Assembly (NCBI GenBank): GCA_023333625.1
Contig: CM041640.1
Coordinates: 45,473,511-45,537,510, forward strand
Reading direction: 5' to 3'
DNA length: 64,000 nt
Source: Bothriochloa decipiens
Taxonomy: Eukaryota > Streptophyta > Magnoliopsida > Poales > Poaceae
The position numbers were made by a program, and so were the translations under genes. The notes beneath the pieces were generated by a model. That model was not told the origin of the DNA. It saw nothing but the letters and a program-made list of their open reading frames with translations, and made no database searches. Of this stretch, positions 11,160 to 23,382 are shown one piece after another. The first letter of the stretch is position 1. Every line of letters starts with the position of its first letter.

Positions 11160-13175
11160 TCAGCAGCACCTCCTGGGGATGCAGAGGTGTCCGGTCATGT
11201 GCCAGGTCTCGCCGCCGTCCGGGTACGCGTAGGGGCACGCCGGCGTGTACTCGTCCTTCTTCACCAGCATGTTCCATTGCGCATTGGGGTCGTTGGTGGC
11301 GAACACCGTCCACGCCGGCGTCGAGTACTCGTACCGGCTGTGCGTCACGCGGTGGAACCTCTTCACGTCCTTGTTCTTGCTCGCGTCCTCCGGATCAATG
11401 TCCACCACGAAGATGTCGCCGTAGGGCCGCACGGAGTGGATGAAGAGTGGCAGCGAGATGGGATCCGCCGACACGGCGGCGAGGTCGGCCGTCACGGTGA
11501 TGCTTCGGCCATACGGGCTGAACACGGGGTGGTTCACGTGCCCCCCGATGTCCTTCTCGCTCCGTATCACCCGGATCACCACCGTCGGGTCGCTCGCCTT
11601 CACCATGAACACGGCGTAATACCCGGGGTCCAGCCCGTTTTCCAGCTCCACTCGCCGTCGGTCAGCCGCGTCACCGTGCCGCCGCCGTACTCGCCGAGCT
11701 CCGCGTTCTCGGCGATGTACAGGTTCTTGTGCTTCTTGTCGCCGCCGTCCCTGGTGGACCGGAACACGAACCTGCTCCCATCGGGGCTGCTCGACGGGAA
11801 CGCGTTGTTGAACTTGCCCTTGGTGAGCTGCCGTCGCTGCCGCGCGCCGCTGGACACGTTGGGGATGGCGCAGATCTCCAGCGGCTTGCCGGCGTTGAAG
11901 GAGGGGCCCATGCACACGTACAGGATGTCCTTGTCGGGGTTCTGGTTCCACGTCGGCGCGAAGATGTTGTCGGGACCCTTGGTCTCGTACACCACGCTCA
12001 GGCCCTGGCTGTCGGCGACCGACCCGTCCTTGGAGATGGTCGGGAACACGCCGGAGACGCGGAACAGCCCCACGTCCTTCACCGGCGACTCCATCTTGTG
12101 GAAGTTCCGGGGCACGTCGTCGCCGGCATTCAGCAGGTCGCTCCTGGCGCGGTGGTACCCGACTCGCCCGCTGCCGTCGTCGAGGACGAAGGGGTTGAAG
12201 TGGTCGGCTTTGGGCCTCGTCTTCTGGGTCACATGCACCGGCGGCTGGCCCGCCGTGTCGAAGATCTCGATGTGGCGGTACTGCGCCTCCACGCGGACGT
12301 CGGTGAACTTGGACTTCTGCCGGATGGTCGCCACCGCCACCTTGGTCTCGCTGACGGCCGCCGGCGTCACCGCGTCGAACGCCTCCGGCGTCACCCGCAC
12401 CGTCTCGTCCTTGCTGATGTCGTGGCGGAACACGCCCCAGGTGTCGCCCACCTTCCGGTGGAAGAAGATGACGTCCTCGCTGGCCCACGACGGCCACCCG
12501 CCGTTCTTGACCAGCCGTTTGCGCATCGGCGGCCTCTCCACGTTCATCACGAAGATGTCCGTCTGCAGGTCCTCGATCTCGCCTTCCCAGCCCTCCGGCC
12601 GGAACGTCGCCATCGCCACCTTCTTCCCCGACGGCGACACGGCGGGGCTCAGATCAAATTGGCCTTTGGGAGTCAGCCGCTCGGTCTTGCCGGTCCTAAG
12701 GTTGGTCTTGTACACTACGGTCCATGGGCTGCGCTCTCCTGCACCGGCTCCTTGGTGGAGACGTAGATGAGCGAGTGGTCGACGGTGCCAGAGCCCACCT
12801 TGTAGCCGCCGCCGACACAGCCGCTGTCCTCGAGGCGCACGCTGGTAAAGTCGCCGGCGCCGAAGACGTCGGCCAGGGAGAACACTTTGCAGGTCTGCTT
12901 GCCGGAGTCATTGAAACGCAGGGCCACGTGGAGCGTCTCCAGGCCGCCGTCCCGCTCGGAGACGAAGAGCAGGCCGGATACGCGGCCGCTGGCGATGTCG
13001 GCGTCGGTGGCGCCGCCCTCGGCGGCGAGCCTGGGGCGCTTGAGCAGGGACTTGAGCGCGTCCGGTGTACCTCGTCGCGGATCGAAGACGGCGGGACGGG
13101 CACGGAGAAGATGTCCAGCGGTACCGGCGGCCGGTACGTGGCGAAAAAGGCGATGCTGCCGCGGCTCTCTCCCAT
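11160..13175 (-). pseudogene. TolB/DPP6-N-like beta-propeller protein, disrupted
   Basis: Homology runs the full length of a plant WD40-like/TolB (DPP6 N-terminal-like) protein but in several frames. N-terminus: MGESRGSIAFFATYRPP (from 13175) to RDEVH. The frame then shifts near 13065-13085 and continues as ALKSLLKRPRLAAEG through STKEPVQE. A net 2 nt shift near 12740 leads into VVYKTNLRTGKTERLTPKG and several hundred residues of propeller (for example SPSGKKVAMATF, SSPDGSRFVFRSTR). At about 11650 LTDGEW jumps to LENGLDPGYYAVF with a frame change, where the family would have about 30 more residues. The C-terminus GHLCIPRRCC is present. Such proteins are thought to fold as beta-propellers; their plant role is poorly known. 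With three disruptions it is probably a pseudogene, though assembly errors could explain some of them. Confidence 0.8.
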
Positions 13176-13292
13176 GGTCGACGGCGTACGTCTAGCAGCA
13201 GCAGGTTACTGTATTCCGCCTCTTCACTCAGTCAGTCTCTATCTCTTGGATATGCTCCTGGCCTCCTGCAGAATCATACGCCGAGATGGCAC

Positions 13293-13300
13293 ATTTATAG
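13293..13300 (-). promoter_or_regulatory. TATA box of the beta-propeller relic
   Basis: The minus strand reads CTATAAATG, about 120 bp upstream of the ATG at 13175. The core promoter may survive even though the coding frame is broken. Confidence 0.45.
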
Positions 13301-16000
13301 ATATTTTCTAAGGATTTATAGCGATATATCTCATTCTTTCTTCAGTCTCTTGGGTATAGTTGCACACACCACCATATGGATCATTGCATTTGGAGTCCAG
13401 CGGAAGTCAGGCCGGCCCCCTAAACCAGCCAGAGTCGGCTCTCCAAGTCGGTAAACCGACTTTCTCAAGTTGTTCAAATGGAAGATCCGATGTACCATTG
13501 TGTTTCTCTCGTTGTGTTGATCGATAAAAAAAATATGAATAGCTTCGTTTGAAGTACAAATGAAATAATTATGAATTTTAGAAGATTTCTGCTCGGACAA
13601 AGTTAAGGCGACTCACCCAAACGGCTGAGCTGACTTCTCTTGCCAGCATAGCTGACTCGCCAAGTCCTCTAAGCATTCTCATCCTATTTTTAGCCCTTCT
13701 GGATCCAAAAAATCAATTTAGCCGACTGCCCTACTGAAAACCAACCTGAGTTATTTCTAAAATAGTTTTTGGTCGTATTTGATACGAGAAACTTGGAGAT
13801 TATGATTTAGACTTGTTCCTTCAAGGATAAGACCCAACTCCTCTATATATACTAGATCATCGTGGCAAATTGAGGATGTCCTCTATCCAATCATCAAAAA
13901 ACACATCCACTACACCCTTTGCCTCTTTTCCAACACCTACTGCTGTTGGTTGCGTCTCCCAGCAAGATTAGGTGGCATTTTAGGCGGCCTTGTTTGTTCT
14001 AGGCTATCCTCCACATGCTTCTCCCCAACGGGTCTTCTCGAGAGAAGTTCAGGAGTCTATCAAGCCAACAACGGGCTCAATATCAGCCTAACCGGTCTCT
14101 AGATCAGTTTCGTCGACCATGTTACGTTCTTGTTGTCTAGGTTGTTTGCAACCCCTTGGGTCTGCTAGCCTTGTTGTGTGTGATTCAAACATCCTTCGAC
14201 ATCAACAAACTGTTTGGTGACTCTAGTGCTAGGGAAGAATTATTTGGCTCTACTTTATTGCTAAGTCTCCTTGCTCAAGGCTTGCTCCCTCATCGATCTA
14301 TCTGATTTTGACCTCTTGTGATTTCGCAATGAGTACCAAGGTGTTGCATCACAAAACTACTACAACTACCCCCGAGGCACAACTTGCAAATGGATCTGAT
14401 GATCCAAATAATTATTTCGCAAGTTCTATGAACTCTCATGTTGTTGTTGCTGCTTATAATGATACAAGATATGTTGCATCTGCTAACACTTTTGTTAATC
14501 TCATCGTACATATCATAATTATGGATATTATGACTAAGATAGCCGATGTCTATTATGAATTCTTTGAGTTTTGATGCTACTAGCAACGTACAACATGTAA
14601 ATCCTTATTCATCCAATTTGAATTCATAATATGTAGTTCCACCATAAGACACATCGATGAATAGAGAGTGAGCTCTAACAATGCTAATTATTTAGTCAAC
14701 TCTGCTCTCAAATTTGGTTTCATATATGTTATTCCAATTCTAGTTGAATTAATGAAAATTAAGTAAGGTATGCTAATGATAACGGCTTCACATCAATACA
14801 AAAAGGAGTGGTTAAATATTCATACTCATGATTCACTTTCATACATTGCTAGTAACGCAAGTCAAATCAATAAGAACTCAACAAGATATATTCCCAATCA
14901 AACTAGAGTACCTGAGTAGCACCTAACAGACCTAAGTTTGACTCATCGTGGGAGTAAATTTAAACTGGTCTGTAATATTAAAAAAAATTAAAATCATAGG
15001 TTGAGGTTTCCATTGCTGTCTTCGGTTAAAAAGATTAGAGTCTGCAGACTTAAACACAGCCACGACTCGTGAGGAAGAAGATAACTACAACATAAGTTAA
15101 GAGATGAACTATTACTAGTTTGGGATTCTGGCATGTAGGCTGTATAGCTAGTTTGGGATGCCACCACTACGTTTTGTCTGCTATGGACTACTCGATCTGT
15201 GACTTGTGTTTCCAAATCGCTGCCCAGATTAGAATCAAGCAAACTGCTACACAAGAACAGTAGCTCCTACCTTTAGCGCCTAGTGCAGTGTTGCTGCAAC
15301 CCTCCGCATATCCGTAGGTGGTCAATCCAGTGATAAGACGCACCAGTTCAATTTTTGATAGAAAACAGTACAATTTTTGAAACTTGTGCAATTATGATTT
15401 TTGCTTGACGCTCGAGACATCTTGTGGATAAAATGTTTTAATAAAAGATATGATTTTGTTGTCTATGTTATCGACTTCGCCGTACCTATTATTTGTTTCT
15501 CGTCCTCCGCCATGCATGTATTTCATCCACAACCTGGACAAGCAGGTCAAGATCCCTAGCTTCAATCACGCTGGATCTATCGCTGGTCTTGTGTACAACT
15601 ATATATATATCCATAATTTGTAATTCTAGGCTGACATGCAACATCAACAGTACGTACGTGTGGATGAGGACAATACATATATTTTTGGTCGATCGATTTG
15701 AATAGCATATCTACACTACTACACAACAGACACGCATGGGCAAATCTAAGTTTTTTATTCATTGGTGCACCATGCTACAATATAATCTTATCAAAGCGAC
15801 AGAAGTCATCCATGTCATGTGATATCAATATCTTGCTACAAATTACAATGATAGAGTAATACATATTGATAGTTTGCGCTGCCCATTCATGGTTAGGCCC
15901 GTGATACACTTCATGCATATTTTATAGACATCTCGAGTACAATGGGTTGTCTATTTAACTATTTGCAAATTGTTTAATGTTTGTGTATTGCCATGATATC
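13301..16000. other. Intergenic, no gene seen
   Basis: Mostly AT-rich. A patch at 13390-13740 repeats short motifs such as GCCGACT, GACTCGCC and CTGACT, also seen loosely at 26350-26530, and may be an old transposon end. No ORF has a recognisable domain. Confidence 0.45.
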
Positions 16001-16163
16001 AGTAAATTGCACCCATGGTACCTAAACTATTAGGCGTGTAACACTTAGGTACTCAAACAAAAAAGTAACTTGTAGGTACTCGATCTATAATTTTGGCTAT
16101 CCCACGGTACTCGGGCGGCCACACGGGCGATTGGAGCCGACGTGGAGCGGACACCGTGGACAT
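16001..16163 (+). repeat. Left TIR of the MULE
   Basis: Inverted and about 85-90% identical by eye to 20928-21095. Shared blocks include GGTACCTAAACTATTAGG, CGTGTAACACTTAGGTACTC and TGGAGCGGACACC. Long TIRs are typical of Mutator-superfamily elements. Confidence 0.88.
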
Positions 16164-16572
16164 TTCACGTGGGCCTCTAGGACTTTTTGTGAACCCCCGC
16201 CCCCCCCCCCCCCGGTGAATCATCTCCTTCTCCTCATTCTCTCGCCGCCCGTGTGCCTCCCTCTCTCGCCGCCCGTCTGGCTCCCTCTCTCGCCGCTTGT
16301 CCACCGCATTGAGAGGCTAAGGTCTGCTGGGGGCTCCCGCCGCATCCGGTGCAGTGAGACATGGCGCGCGGCGGTGCGCCACCATGGCCAGCGTCCGTCG
16401 TTTGGAAGGAGCACCGGCACCAGATTATGGTCAGTGCCGCAAAGCCTGCTCTCCTCTCAATATAGTTCATGATTCTTGATCATTGTGGTGTCGTACTGCT
16501 TCAATTTGATGTAGAGAAGGTATCTTATGACAATGGTTCAAAATGTAGGGTTTTATTGTTCAATCTTTAGGG

Positions 16573-19110
16573 CCTGATGATGAGGAGTTCTCTGTAGAAG
16601 TTCATCATGGGGGGTTTTTTTGTGGGTCTCTTAAGGTTCAGGTTTATCTAGATGAGAAGGTGGATTGGTTTGATAATTGCGAAGTCCAGTACTGGCATTT
16701 TAGTTCAATTCAAGAGATCAGTTTGATGCTAGGTTATGGGATTGATAAGCTTACTGTTCTCTAGTTATTGCCTGAGATGGTTGTGCCTAGTGGTTTGAGA
16801 ATTGTAGATTCAGATGCTGAAACACTCATCATGAAGCAAGTTGCATACAAGGTTAACAATTTTGTACTCTACTTTGATATCTACAATTCATTTAAGGCAT
16901 ATGACTGGGAAGAAAATGTTATCAATCCAAACATTATACTTCCCAAAGTGATTAGTCTAAGGAAGCCAACTACCGAAAGACATGATGATGAGGGCAGCAA
17001 CACCATTGACAGTGATGGCAGTGCAGATGGGGATTTTGTGGGTAGTGACAATGAAGTTGATAATTTGGATGATGATCTTTTGTGGGACAATGTTGATGAT
17101 GGGGTCGTGGTTGATGAGGGGGCAGCTAAGGGCATTGTAGTGAGCAAAGGGTACAAGACAAATGCCCCATTTGGCAAAGAGAACATGGCAGAAGAAAGGC
17201 AATGGGATGAGATATCAACTGATGAGGATGAGTTAGAGTTACCAGATTCTGATGAAGAGTGTAAGGTTGGGGCTAACATGTCATCTTTCAGGCCAGAGGA
17301 TACTGAACACCCAATTTTCAGGTTAGGAAGAATTTTCATTCAATAGAATTGCTTAGAAAGGCAATTTTAGAATATTGTATCAAAGAGAGGGCGGAGATGA
17401 AGATGCCATGAAATTACAAGAAAAGAATCAAAGCTCATTGTGATGTTAATTGCCCATGATACTTGTTTGCTTCTTGGGACTCAAGGATGAGTTGTATCAT
17501 CATCAAATCTTATGTTGGGAAACACACATGCCAGAAGAAGTGGGAACTGAAGAGGTGCACAACAAAGTGGCTTGCTATGAAGTACTTGGATAGGTTTAGG
17601 GCTGATGAGAAGATGAGCCTGACCAACTTTGGGAAGACTGTTCAACTGGAGCTAAACCTTACCATTTCTAAAATGAACCTGTGTAGGGCAAGAAGGAAGG
17701 CATGGGAGATCATTTATGGGGATGAATTGGAGCAATTCAATGAGCTGAGTATTATGGGCATGAACATAGGAGGACCAATCCTTGCAGTACCTTATTTCTA
17801 ACATGCCTTGATGGTTTCTTTAGTACACTCTACATGTCTATGGATGCATGCAAAATAGGATTCCTCATAGGTTGCAGGCCTGTTATCTGTCTAGATTGCT
17901 GCCACATCAAGACTATGTTTGGAGGGCAACTGCTAACTACAATAGGTATAGACCCAAATGACTGCATTTTTCCTATGGCCATAGCTGTGGTTGAGGTTGA
18001 GTGCCTAGCATCATGGAAATGGTTCATGGAGACACTAAAATAGGATCTTGGCATAGAAAACACAACTCATTGGACCATCATGACAGATAAGCAAAAATGC
18101 CTTATCCCTATTGTTCAGCAAGTGTTTCCTGATTTAGAACATATGTTCTGTGTTAGACATCTATACCATAACTTCTCAGGCCATTTCAGAGGATAAAACT
18201 TCAAGAATCAGTTGTGGAGGTGTGCTTGAGCTAGTACAATGGTGAGACGGAACTAGGAGATGGACAAGATGAGAATTCTCAGCAAGGATGCACATGCATG
18301 GTTAGAAAAGATGCCACCAAACACATGGGTTAGAGCTTTCTTTAGTGAGTACCCAAAGTGTGAAAGCCTACTGAATAACACTTGTGAAGTTTTCAACAAT
18401 TACTAGTGGAAGCCAGAGAATTGCCCATTTTGGGCATGCTACAAAAGATCAAGGTGCAGCTTATGACCAGACACTACAACAAGCAGAAAGAGGTTACTGA
18501 TAAGTGGGGACACATTATCATATGCCCAAAAATTAGAAAGAAGCTAGCTAGGCATGCAGAAATGTCCAACACATGCTACCCTTTGCCTAGTGGAAGTGGA
18601 ATTTTTAAGGTTCATGATAGAGAATGGAAGTATATTGTCGACATTAGAGCTAAGAAATGTAAATGTAGAAGACAGGACTTGACAGGCATACCATGTAGTC
18701 ATGCAATTGCTTTCCTTAAGCATGAAAGGATTCGAAAAGACTCAGTGCTCCCACACTGTTGCTCCACTGAAGCATTCTAGAATGCATACAACTACCAAAT
18801 ATTTCCATGTTCTGACAAGACTAATTGGTAAAATGTTGGAGGCTCAGAATTGAAGCCACCTAAATATGAGAAGAAACTAGGAAGGCCAGCAAAGGCAACG
18901 TGGAAGGCAACACATGAAGTTCAAGGCAGAAATGGACCAAGGCTATCTAAACATGGAGTAAAAATGCACTGCAGTCATTGTGACAAACCTGACCATAATG
19001 TTGCAACATGTGAAGCAAAGAAAGCTGGAGAACCAGCTATCCAAAAAAGAAAAAGGTCTATTGCTGAGGAAGCAAGGCATGAAGAACAAAGGCATCAGGA
19101 AGAATATTAG
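16573..19110 (+). pseudogene. mudrA-type MULE transposase, decayed
   Basis: Collinear transposase pieces in changing frames. The N-terminal part (16573-17346, with an acidic run and EDTEHPIFRLGRIF) is followed after stops by the zinc-binding MuDR DNA-binding region (17463-17801; KTHTCQKKWELKRCTTKW-like, here SYVGKHTCQKKWELK). The DDE region follows: CLDCCHIKTMFGGQL at about 17895, IMTDKQKCLIPIVQQ at about 18079 and VFPDLEHMFCVRHLYHNF at about 18125. A SWIM zinc finger is at about 18655-18710 (CKCRRQDLTGIPCSHAI) and a CCHC knuckle at about 18970-19012 (CSHCDKPDHNVATC). At least eight in-frame stops break it, so no active protein is made. The order of domains is that of full-length MURA. Confidence 0.85.
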
Positions 19111-19719
19111 GTTTGTGCAACCACACACTATCACCTTTATTTCGTACAAAATATCTATTTTCACTGGAATGATGTGTTTCAGGAGGTCTTTACCGCAGAA
19201 GCTGAAATAGAAGCAAGCATGTCCCAAGTAGACAACCCTATGTTGTCTCAACTTTTGGATGAGGTACCACAACTCCCTCCTCAGAATCATTAATGTTTTT
19301 GGCCCACACAATTTAGCTTACAAACTTGTTTGGACCCTATTTAGGCCTCACAGACTAAGAGACAACATCCAGTCAGTCAACCTATACCAAATTCAGCCTA
19401 CATCCTTTCCAATGTTCCTACACCACCAAGGAAAGTTTACCTGACAATAGCTACCAAAGCTAGGAAGACATCAAAGACTAAGAAAGTTGTCAAGACATCA
19501 AGGACCAAGCAAGGTCTAGGTGGACAGTAGGAAGGATTATGGACTATGTTGGTGCCCTTTTGTACATCATAGATAGTTGGGTTTTGTTGACCAAATACAG
19601 TTGCCTTTTGTTCAATAGCTGAAGTTTGCCTTCTTTTGTGTAGTGATCATATAGGTATAGGTCATATGCAGCTAGTATGATGTAGTGCACTAGTGGTTAG
19701 GATGTGTACTGCAAGCACC

Positions 19720-19960
19720 AAATGTAATGGATGCTATTTTAGTGACTAAATGTCACTAGGTCAACTCTAATGTAATGATGCTATTTGACTGACTAAATGT
19801 CACTAGACCAATCTTTAATGTTCCTGTCAGTGGATGCTATTTCAATGACTAATTTTCCAATGGATGTTATTTCCTGTCAAAATTTGCTGTCAAAATTTCC
19901 TATGAAAATTTCCTATCAAAATGTTGTTGTCAACATGTTGTGTCAAATTTCATTGAATCA
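19720..19960. repeat. Short internal direct repeats in the MULE
   Basis: Imperfect repeats of GATGCTATTT...GACTAAATGTCACTAG (about three copies), then CAAAATTTCCTAT-type units. They lie between the transposase and the antisense gene. Possibly a recombination-prone intergenic segment of the element. Confidence 0.5.
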
Positions 19961-20156
19961 AGACCGATGCATAACATAGTTGTTGTCAATGTTCATTTGC
20001 ATTTCATTTCACTGCAACACATTGGCATCAAACAAGCCATTTCATTAACTGAAAACACCATACAGTATATTGAGGTCTTACAAATCACATTGGCATGGCA
20101 CATTTCATTAACTGAAACCAAGGTACAACTCTTACAATCAGTTGGTCACCTATCCT

Positions 20157-20720
20157 AGTTTCTACTCAACAATAGAATGATGACACCAAGAACTACAAAC
20201 ACTGCAATGACAAGAGTGCAAACAACTCCAATTTGGCCTAGGGTTACTAGCTTTTTCAGCTTTGCATCTAAATCACCAATTGGACCTAAGATGGGAACAC
20301 ATTGTCTCGCCCACCAGCTACAGCCCTCAAGACTTCAACTTTGGTATGGAACTCAGGAACAACTTGCTTGGCTCCAATCAAACCCTTGTGAATGAGCATT
20401 CGCTCATACTTGTCAGCAAACAAGAACCATAGGCAACTGCTTGGATCCTGCAACATGAATTTGGGTACCACATTAGATTTCACCAGTGGCAAACAAGAAC
20501 CACGGGCAACAGCGGTGAAATTACATCTCTTTCATGCAGGTGGCACTTGAAGAAGAAGGCCCCAAGGACCTTTGATCCAGACCCCACGATGAGCCCTAAG
20601 ACCTCCTCGCCGCACTAGGGGTAGGGCACCATTGGCAGCCCAATCGCGCTCCCCCATTTCGTAGCGACTATCTTGTAGCTTGACCTCTCTTGACGACCCG
20701 GGCAGGAAGACGAGGCCCAA
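20157..20720 (-). pseudogene. GRF-type zinc-finger-like protein relic in the MULE
   Basis: Minus-strand reading gives a degraded GRF-like patch (GSKVLGAFFFKCHLHERD, about 20540-20600). Next comes SSCLWFLFADKYERML with KGLIGAKQVVPEFHTKVEVL (about 20300-20450). The end is a short helix plus one hydrophobic segment (LGQIGVVCTLVIAVFVVLGV) and a stop at about 20157. The pieces are in different frames. GRF zinc-finger proteins with a C-terminal membrane segment are a common, poorly understood plant family. The position, antisense to mudrA and just inside the right TIR, suggests the MULE carries it as a second gene. Assignment rests on motif order and is moderate. Confidence 0.55.
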
Positions 20721-20927
20721 CCGACGACGATGCGTGCATGGCTACTGGTGAGCTGAACCACGGCAGCGATAGCTCACGGGAGGCGGATGGCACGACGACT
20801 AACCTAGATGCAGGCGGGCGGCGTCGCGGCGCTGGAACAGAGATAGAAGGGGGAATGGGAATAGGAGCAGAGAGAGGGAGAAATGTGTTGGGGGTTTTTA
20901 GAAATAGGCCAAGGAACTGGCGTCCAC

Positions 20928-21095
20928 ATGTCCATGGTGTCCGCTCCACATCGGCTCCAGTCGCCCGCATGGCCGCCCGAGTACCGTGGGATGATAGCCA
21001 AAACTATAGATCGAGTACCTACAAGTTACCTTTTTTTGTTTGAGTACCTAAGTGTTACACGCCTAATAGTTTAGGTACCCTGAGTGCAATTTACT
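20928..21095 (-). repeat. Right TIR of the MULE
   Basis: Reverse complement of the left TIR with scattered substitutions and small indels. It ends in GTGCAATTTACT at 21095. Confidence 0.88.
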
Positions 21096-21199
21096 CGTAT
21101 ATGAAATATGCATGTGATCTTTGTATATCACTGTGTTGCTACTTGATAGAATAAAATGGATGCATATAGTGTGTTGCTACTTTATAGAAACACATAGAA

Positions 21200-21416
21200 A
21201 AATTTCAATTTTTCGGTGTGTGCAAGGTATTTTTGTCTGAGTGTATTTTTTTCTGTGTGTGTATTCTCACGCATTTTTCTATGACGTTTTTTATTTTTCT
21301 ATGGGTATAATTTGAAACACACAGAAAAATGTCAATTTTTCTATGTGTATCGCAAAAAATGCACAGAAAAATTCATCACGCATAGAAGAATGTGAGTTTC
21401 CAGTAGTGAGAATACT
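21200..21416. mobile_element. CACTA-like terminal fragment
   Basis: Repeats of CACATAGAAAAATTTC-type motifs in both orientations (ACACAGAAAAAT, ATTTTTCTATG) lead to GTTTCCAGTAGTG at 21416. This is the complement of a CACTACTGGAAAC terminus. The opposite end was not found, so this is a fragment or its partner is degraded. Confidence 0.5.
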
Positions 21417-21519
21417 CTGAAATATACTAACGCACTTTAGATACAAGTACCATCACGCACAGGGGTGGCATTGATCTCTCAGCAATGGGTTCATGAGAGA
21501 GTAACATGTGAGACACTAA

Positions 21520-22700
21520 CACTACTACACAAAAGAACTTCCGCAGCGAGCGTTTTTGGATTAACCGCAGTGGGCAAACGCATTCGCTGCGGAGGCCACG
21601 CCACGGTAAATCATGGGGCCACCACAGCGGGCGCTAGTGCCCGCTGTGGTAAATAATTTTGAAAAAAACCAAGAGCATGCTGACGAGCCTGTTTCCGAGG
21701 CCACCGACGAGCCCGTTTCCCAGAACGAAACCCTAGCCCCGTCGTCGCCGTCCCTTCATGCACTGCCGGATCCATGCTCCATCGAAGAGAAGGGAGGGCG
21801 GCCGCAGCTCCACGCCCGGACCTGCACCATCGGGGCATCACGTCAGCTGGATCCACCGGAGACCCGCCTCGCCGCCGGATCCGTCATAGTGGACCTCGAG
21901 GCCGTCGGATCGAGGGAGACCCACAAAGCCCGTGCCGTTGCATGGCGCACGGACCCCTGCCACTGGGTACGCATGCGTGGCCGCGAGTTGGTGGGTGCTG
22001 CACCGGAGAAGAGGATATACTCCACCGCGCTCCACCTCGAGCTCCGCCTCGCCCAGCCGCACTCCGGGTCGAGGGAGGGCGCCGTGCTCCGGATGGAGGG
22101 AGGGTCATCACTGGCAGCTCGGAGACTGAGCTCACGACGGAGGAGGTGGCGCTGCTCCTTGCCATCGAACTCCTCCGCCACCGTCTTTGATCTGGCGCAT
22201 GGGGAAGATGATAGGGGGGCGTGGCCCCCTTCCCGGCGCCGCCACAAGCCAGATCCAGCCGGGGAGGAGGAAACGGGCCGAATCTGGCCGCCAGCCGCCG
22301 CCGCCCCGTTTCCCCGCACCACCGCCACGCGCAGCCAAGAGAGAGAGAGAAAGTGAGAGAGAGAGAGGGAGGGAGGGAGACGGAGTGGAGAGGGAGAGGC
22401 AGGAGTGAAGACTAGAGAGGGAGGCAGAGAAACCCATGTTGGCTTTGTGTGACAGCCGCGTCGGCGTCGCGTGAGAGGGAGGCAGAGGAACCGCGTCGCG
22501 TGAGTGAAGCGGAGGAACCGGTGCGGGGCTGTGTGGCTGAGAGAGGAGTGAGTGAGGGGCCAAACCCTAAGTTTAGGTATACAGTATATATGAAGACGAT
22601 TTTGGGCCTGTGGCTTGGGCCTGATGGGCTCGACATTTCTAGTAGCGGTCTTCTCAAATTGCCCGCTGCGGTAAATGGATTTACCGCAGCGGACACTTCT
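21520..22700. mobile_element. CACTA-like non-autonomous element or fragment
   Basis: Starts CACTACTACACAAAAG at 21520. It carries subterminal copies of CCGCAGCGG and its complement at 21538-21655 and again at 22650-22695, so both sides belong to one structure. The GC-rich interior (21690-22560) has long overlapping ORFs on both strands but no recognisable domain; composition explains them. A clear matching right terminus is missing. Confidence 0.5.
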
Positions 22701-22844
22701 CTTCTCTTTTATCCATCTCAACATAAAGCCTACATAATTATAGTGCTTTAAATGATATGCATTATTTCTATGTTCATTGGTGAGGGTTTGAACTAAGCAA
22801 AATGTTAATATGATGGCATTGTAATTAATGAAGTAAGAGGAGAA

Positions 22845-23004
22845 AATGGTTTCTTTCTTAGGTAAACAAACTAAGTTTACATGCATGGAAATCAAGATAC
22901 GAGGAAAGGAAATGTCATAGAAGAGAGAGTGATACATGATTGGTGGACAAAATTTGTTCTGAAGAAACCATCCATTAAAAATGATATGGTTTCTATGTGT
23001 AGTG
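22845..23004. mobile_element. Second CACTA-like end fragment
   Basis: Copies of TGGTTTCT and AGAAACCA lead to GGTTTCTATGTGTAGTG at 23004, which reads CACTACACATAGAAACC on the minus strand. The subterminal motif differs from the CCGCAGCGG family just upstream, so I treat it as a separate relic. Confidence 0.4.
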
Positions 23005-23382
23005 ACAATGTAACATGTATAAACTCTGTAGTTTCTATATTGAGACCGCCCTAGTTAACCCAATTCGCTAGGAGATGCATGAATGCTTTTACCTGCCATC
23101 CATATTTGGGGCAACAAGTTGCCGTATCTCTAGCCGTCTAGCGGCTGGCTTGGCAGGCATTAACGTTGCTGAGTACTTCTACAGTATCTTGCAGTGTCTC
23201 CAGCAATGCAGACCCTGTGCTACACGTAAGTACGGATGTGTTTCACGTGGTCAATTAATAAGAGCGTGACCACAGTATTAGTAGGACCGATGACGATGAA
23301 CGCTCGGCCGCTCGGGATGCTGCTCGACGACCTGCAGGTCAATGTCCGATCCGTGCAGTACTTTGTGAGCCAAAAACGATCC
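23005..23382. other. Intergenic, no gene seen
   Basis: About 380 bp of unremarkable sequence between a CACTA-like end and a MITE; no coding signal. Confidence 0.4.

Larger units (their letters stand above)
16001..21095 (+). mobile_element. Mutator-like element (MULE) with long TIRs
   Basis: A 5,095 bp element bounded by inverted repeats of about 165 bp (16001-16163 and 20928-21095), both starting AGTAAATTGCAC. Inside lie a decayed mudrA-type transposase on the plus strand and a GRF-type zinc-finger relic on the minus strand. I could not find a clear 9 bp target duplication at the ends chosen, so the insertion is old or the true ends lie a few bases away. It has many stops and is unlikely to move on its own. 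Confidence 0.85.

Noticed and set aside
11187..12770. 527-codon plus-strand ORF opposite the beta-propeller gene
   Set aside because: Antisense shadow of GC-rich coding DNA; no domain, and the minus strand explains the sequence.
21613..22937. Long ORFs of 247 (plus) and 364 (minus) codons
   Set aside because: They overlap on opposite strands in a GC-rich transposon interior, are Arg/Pro/Ser-rich, and show no domain.
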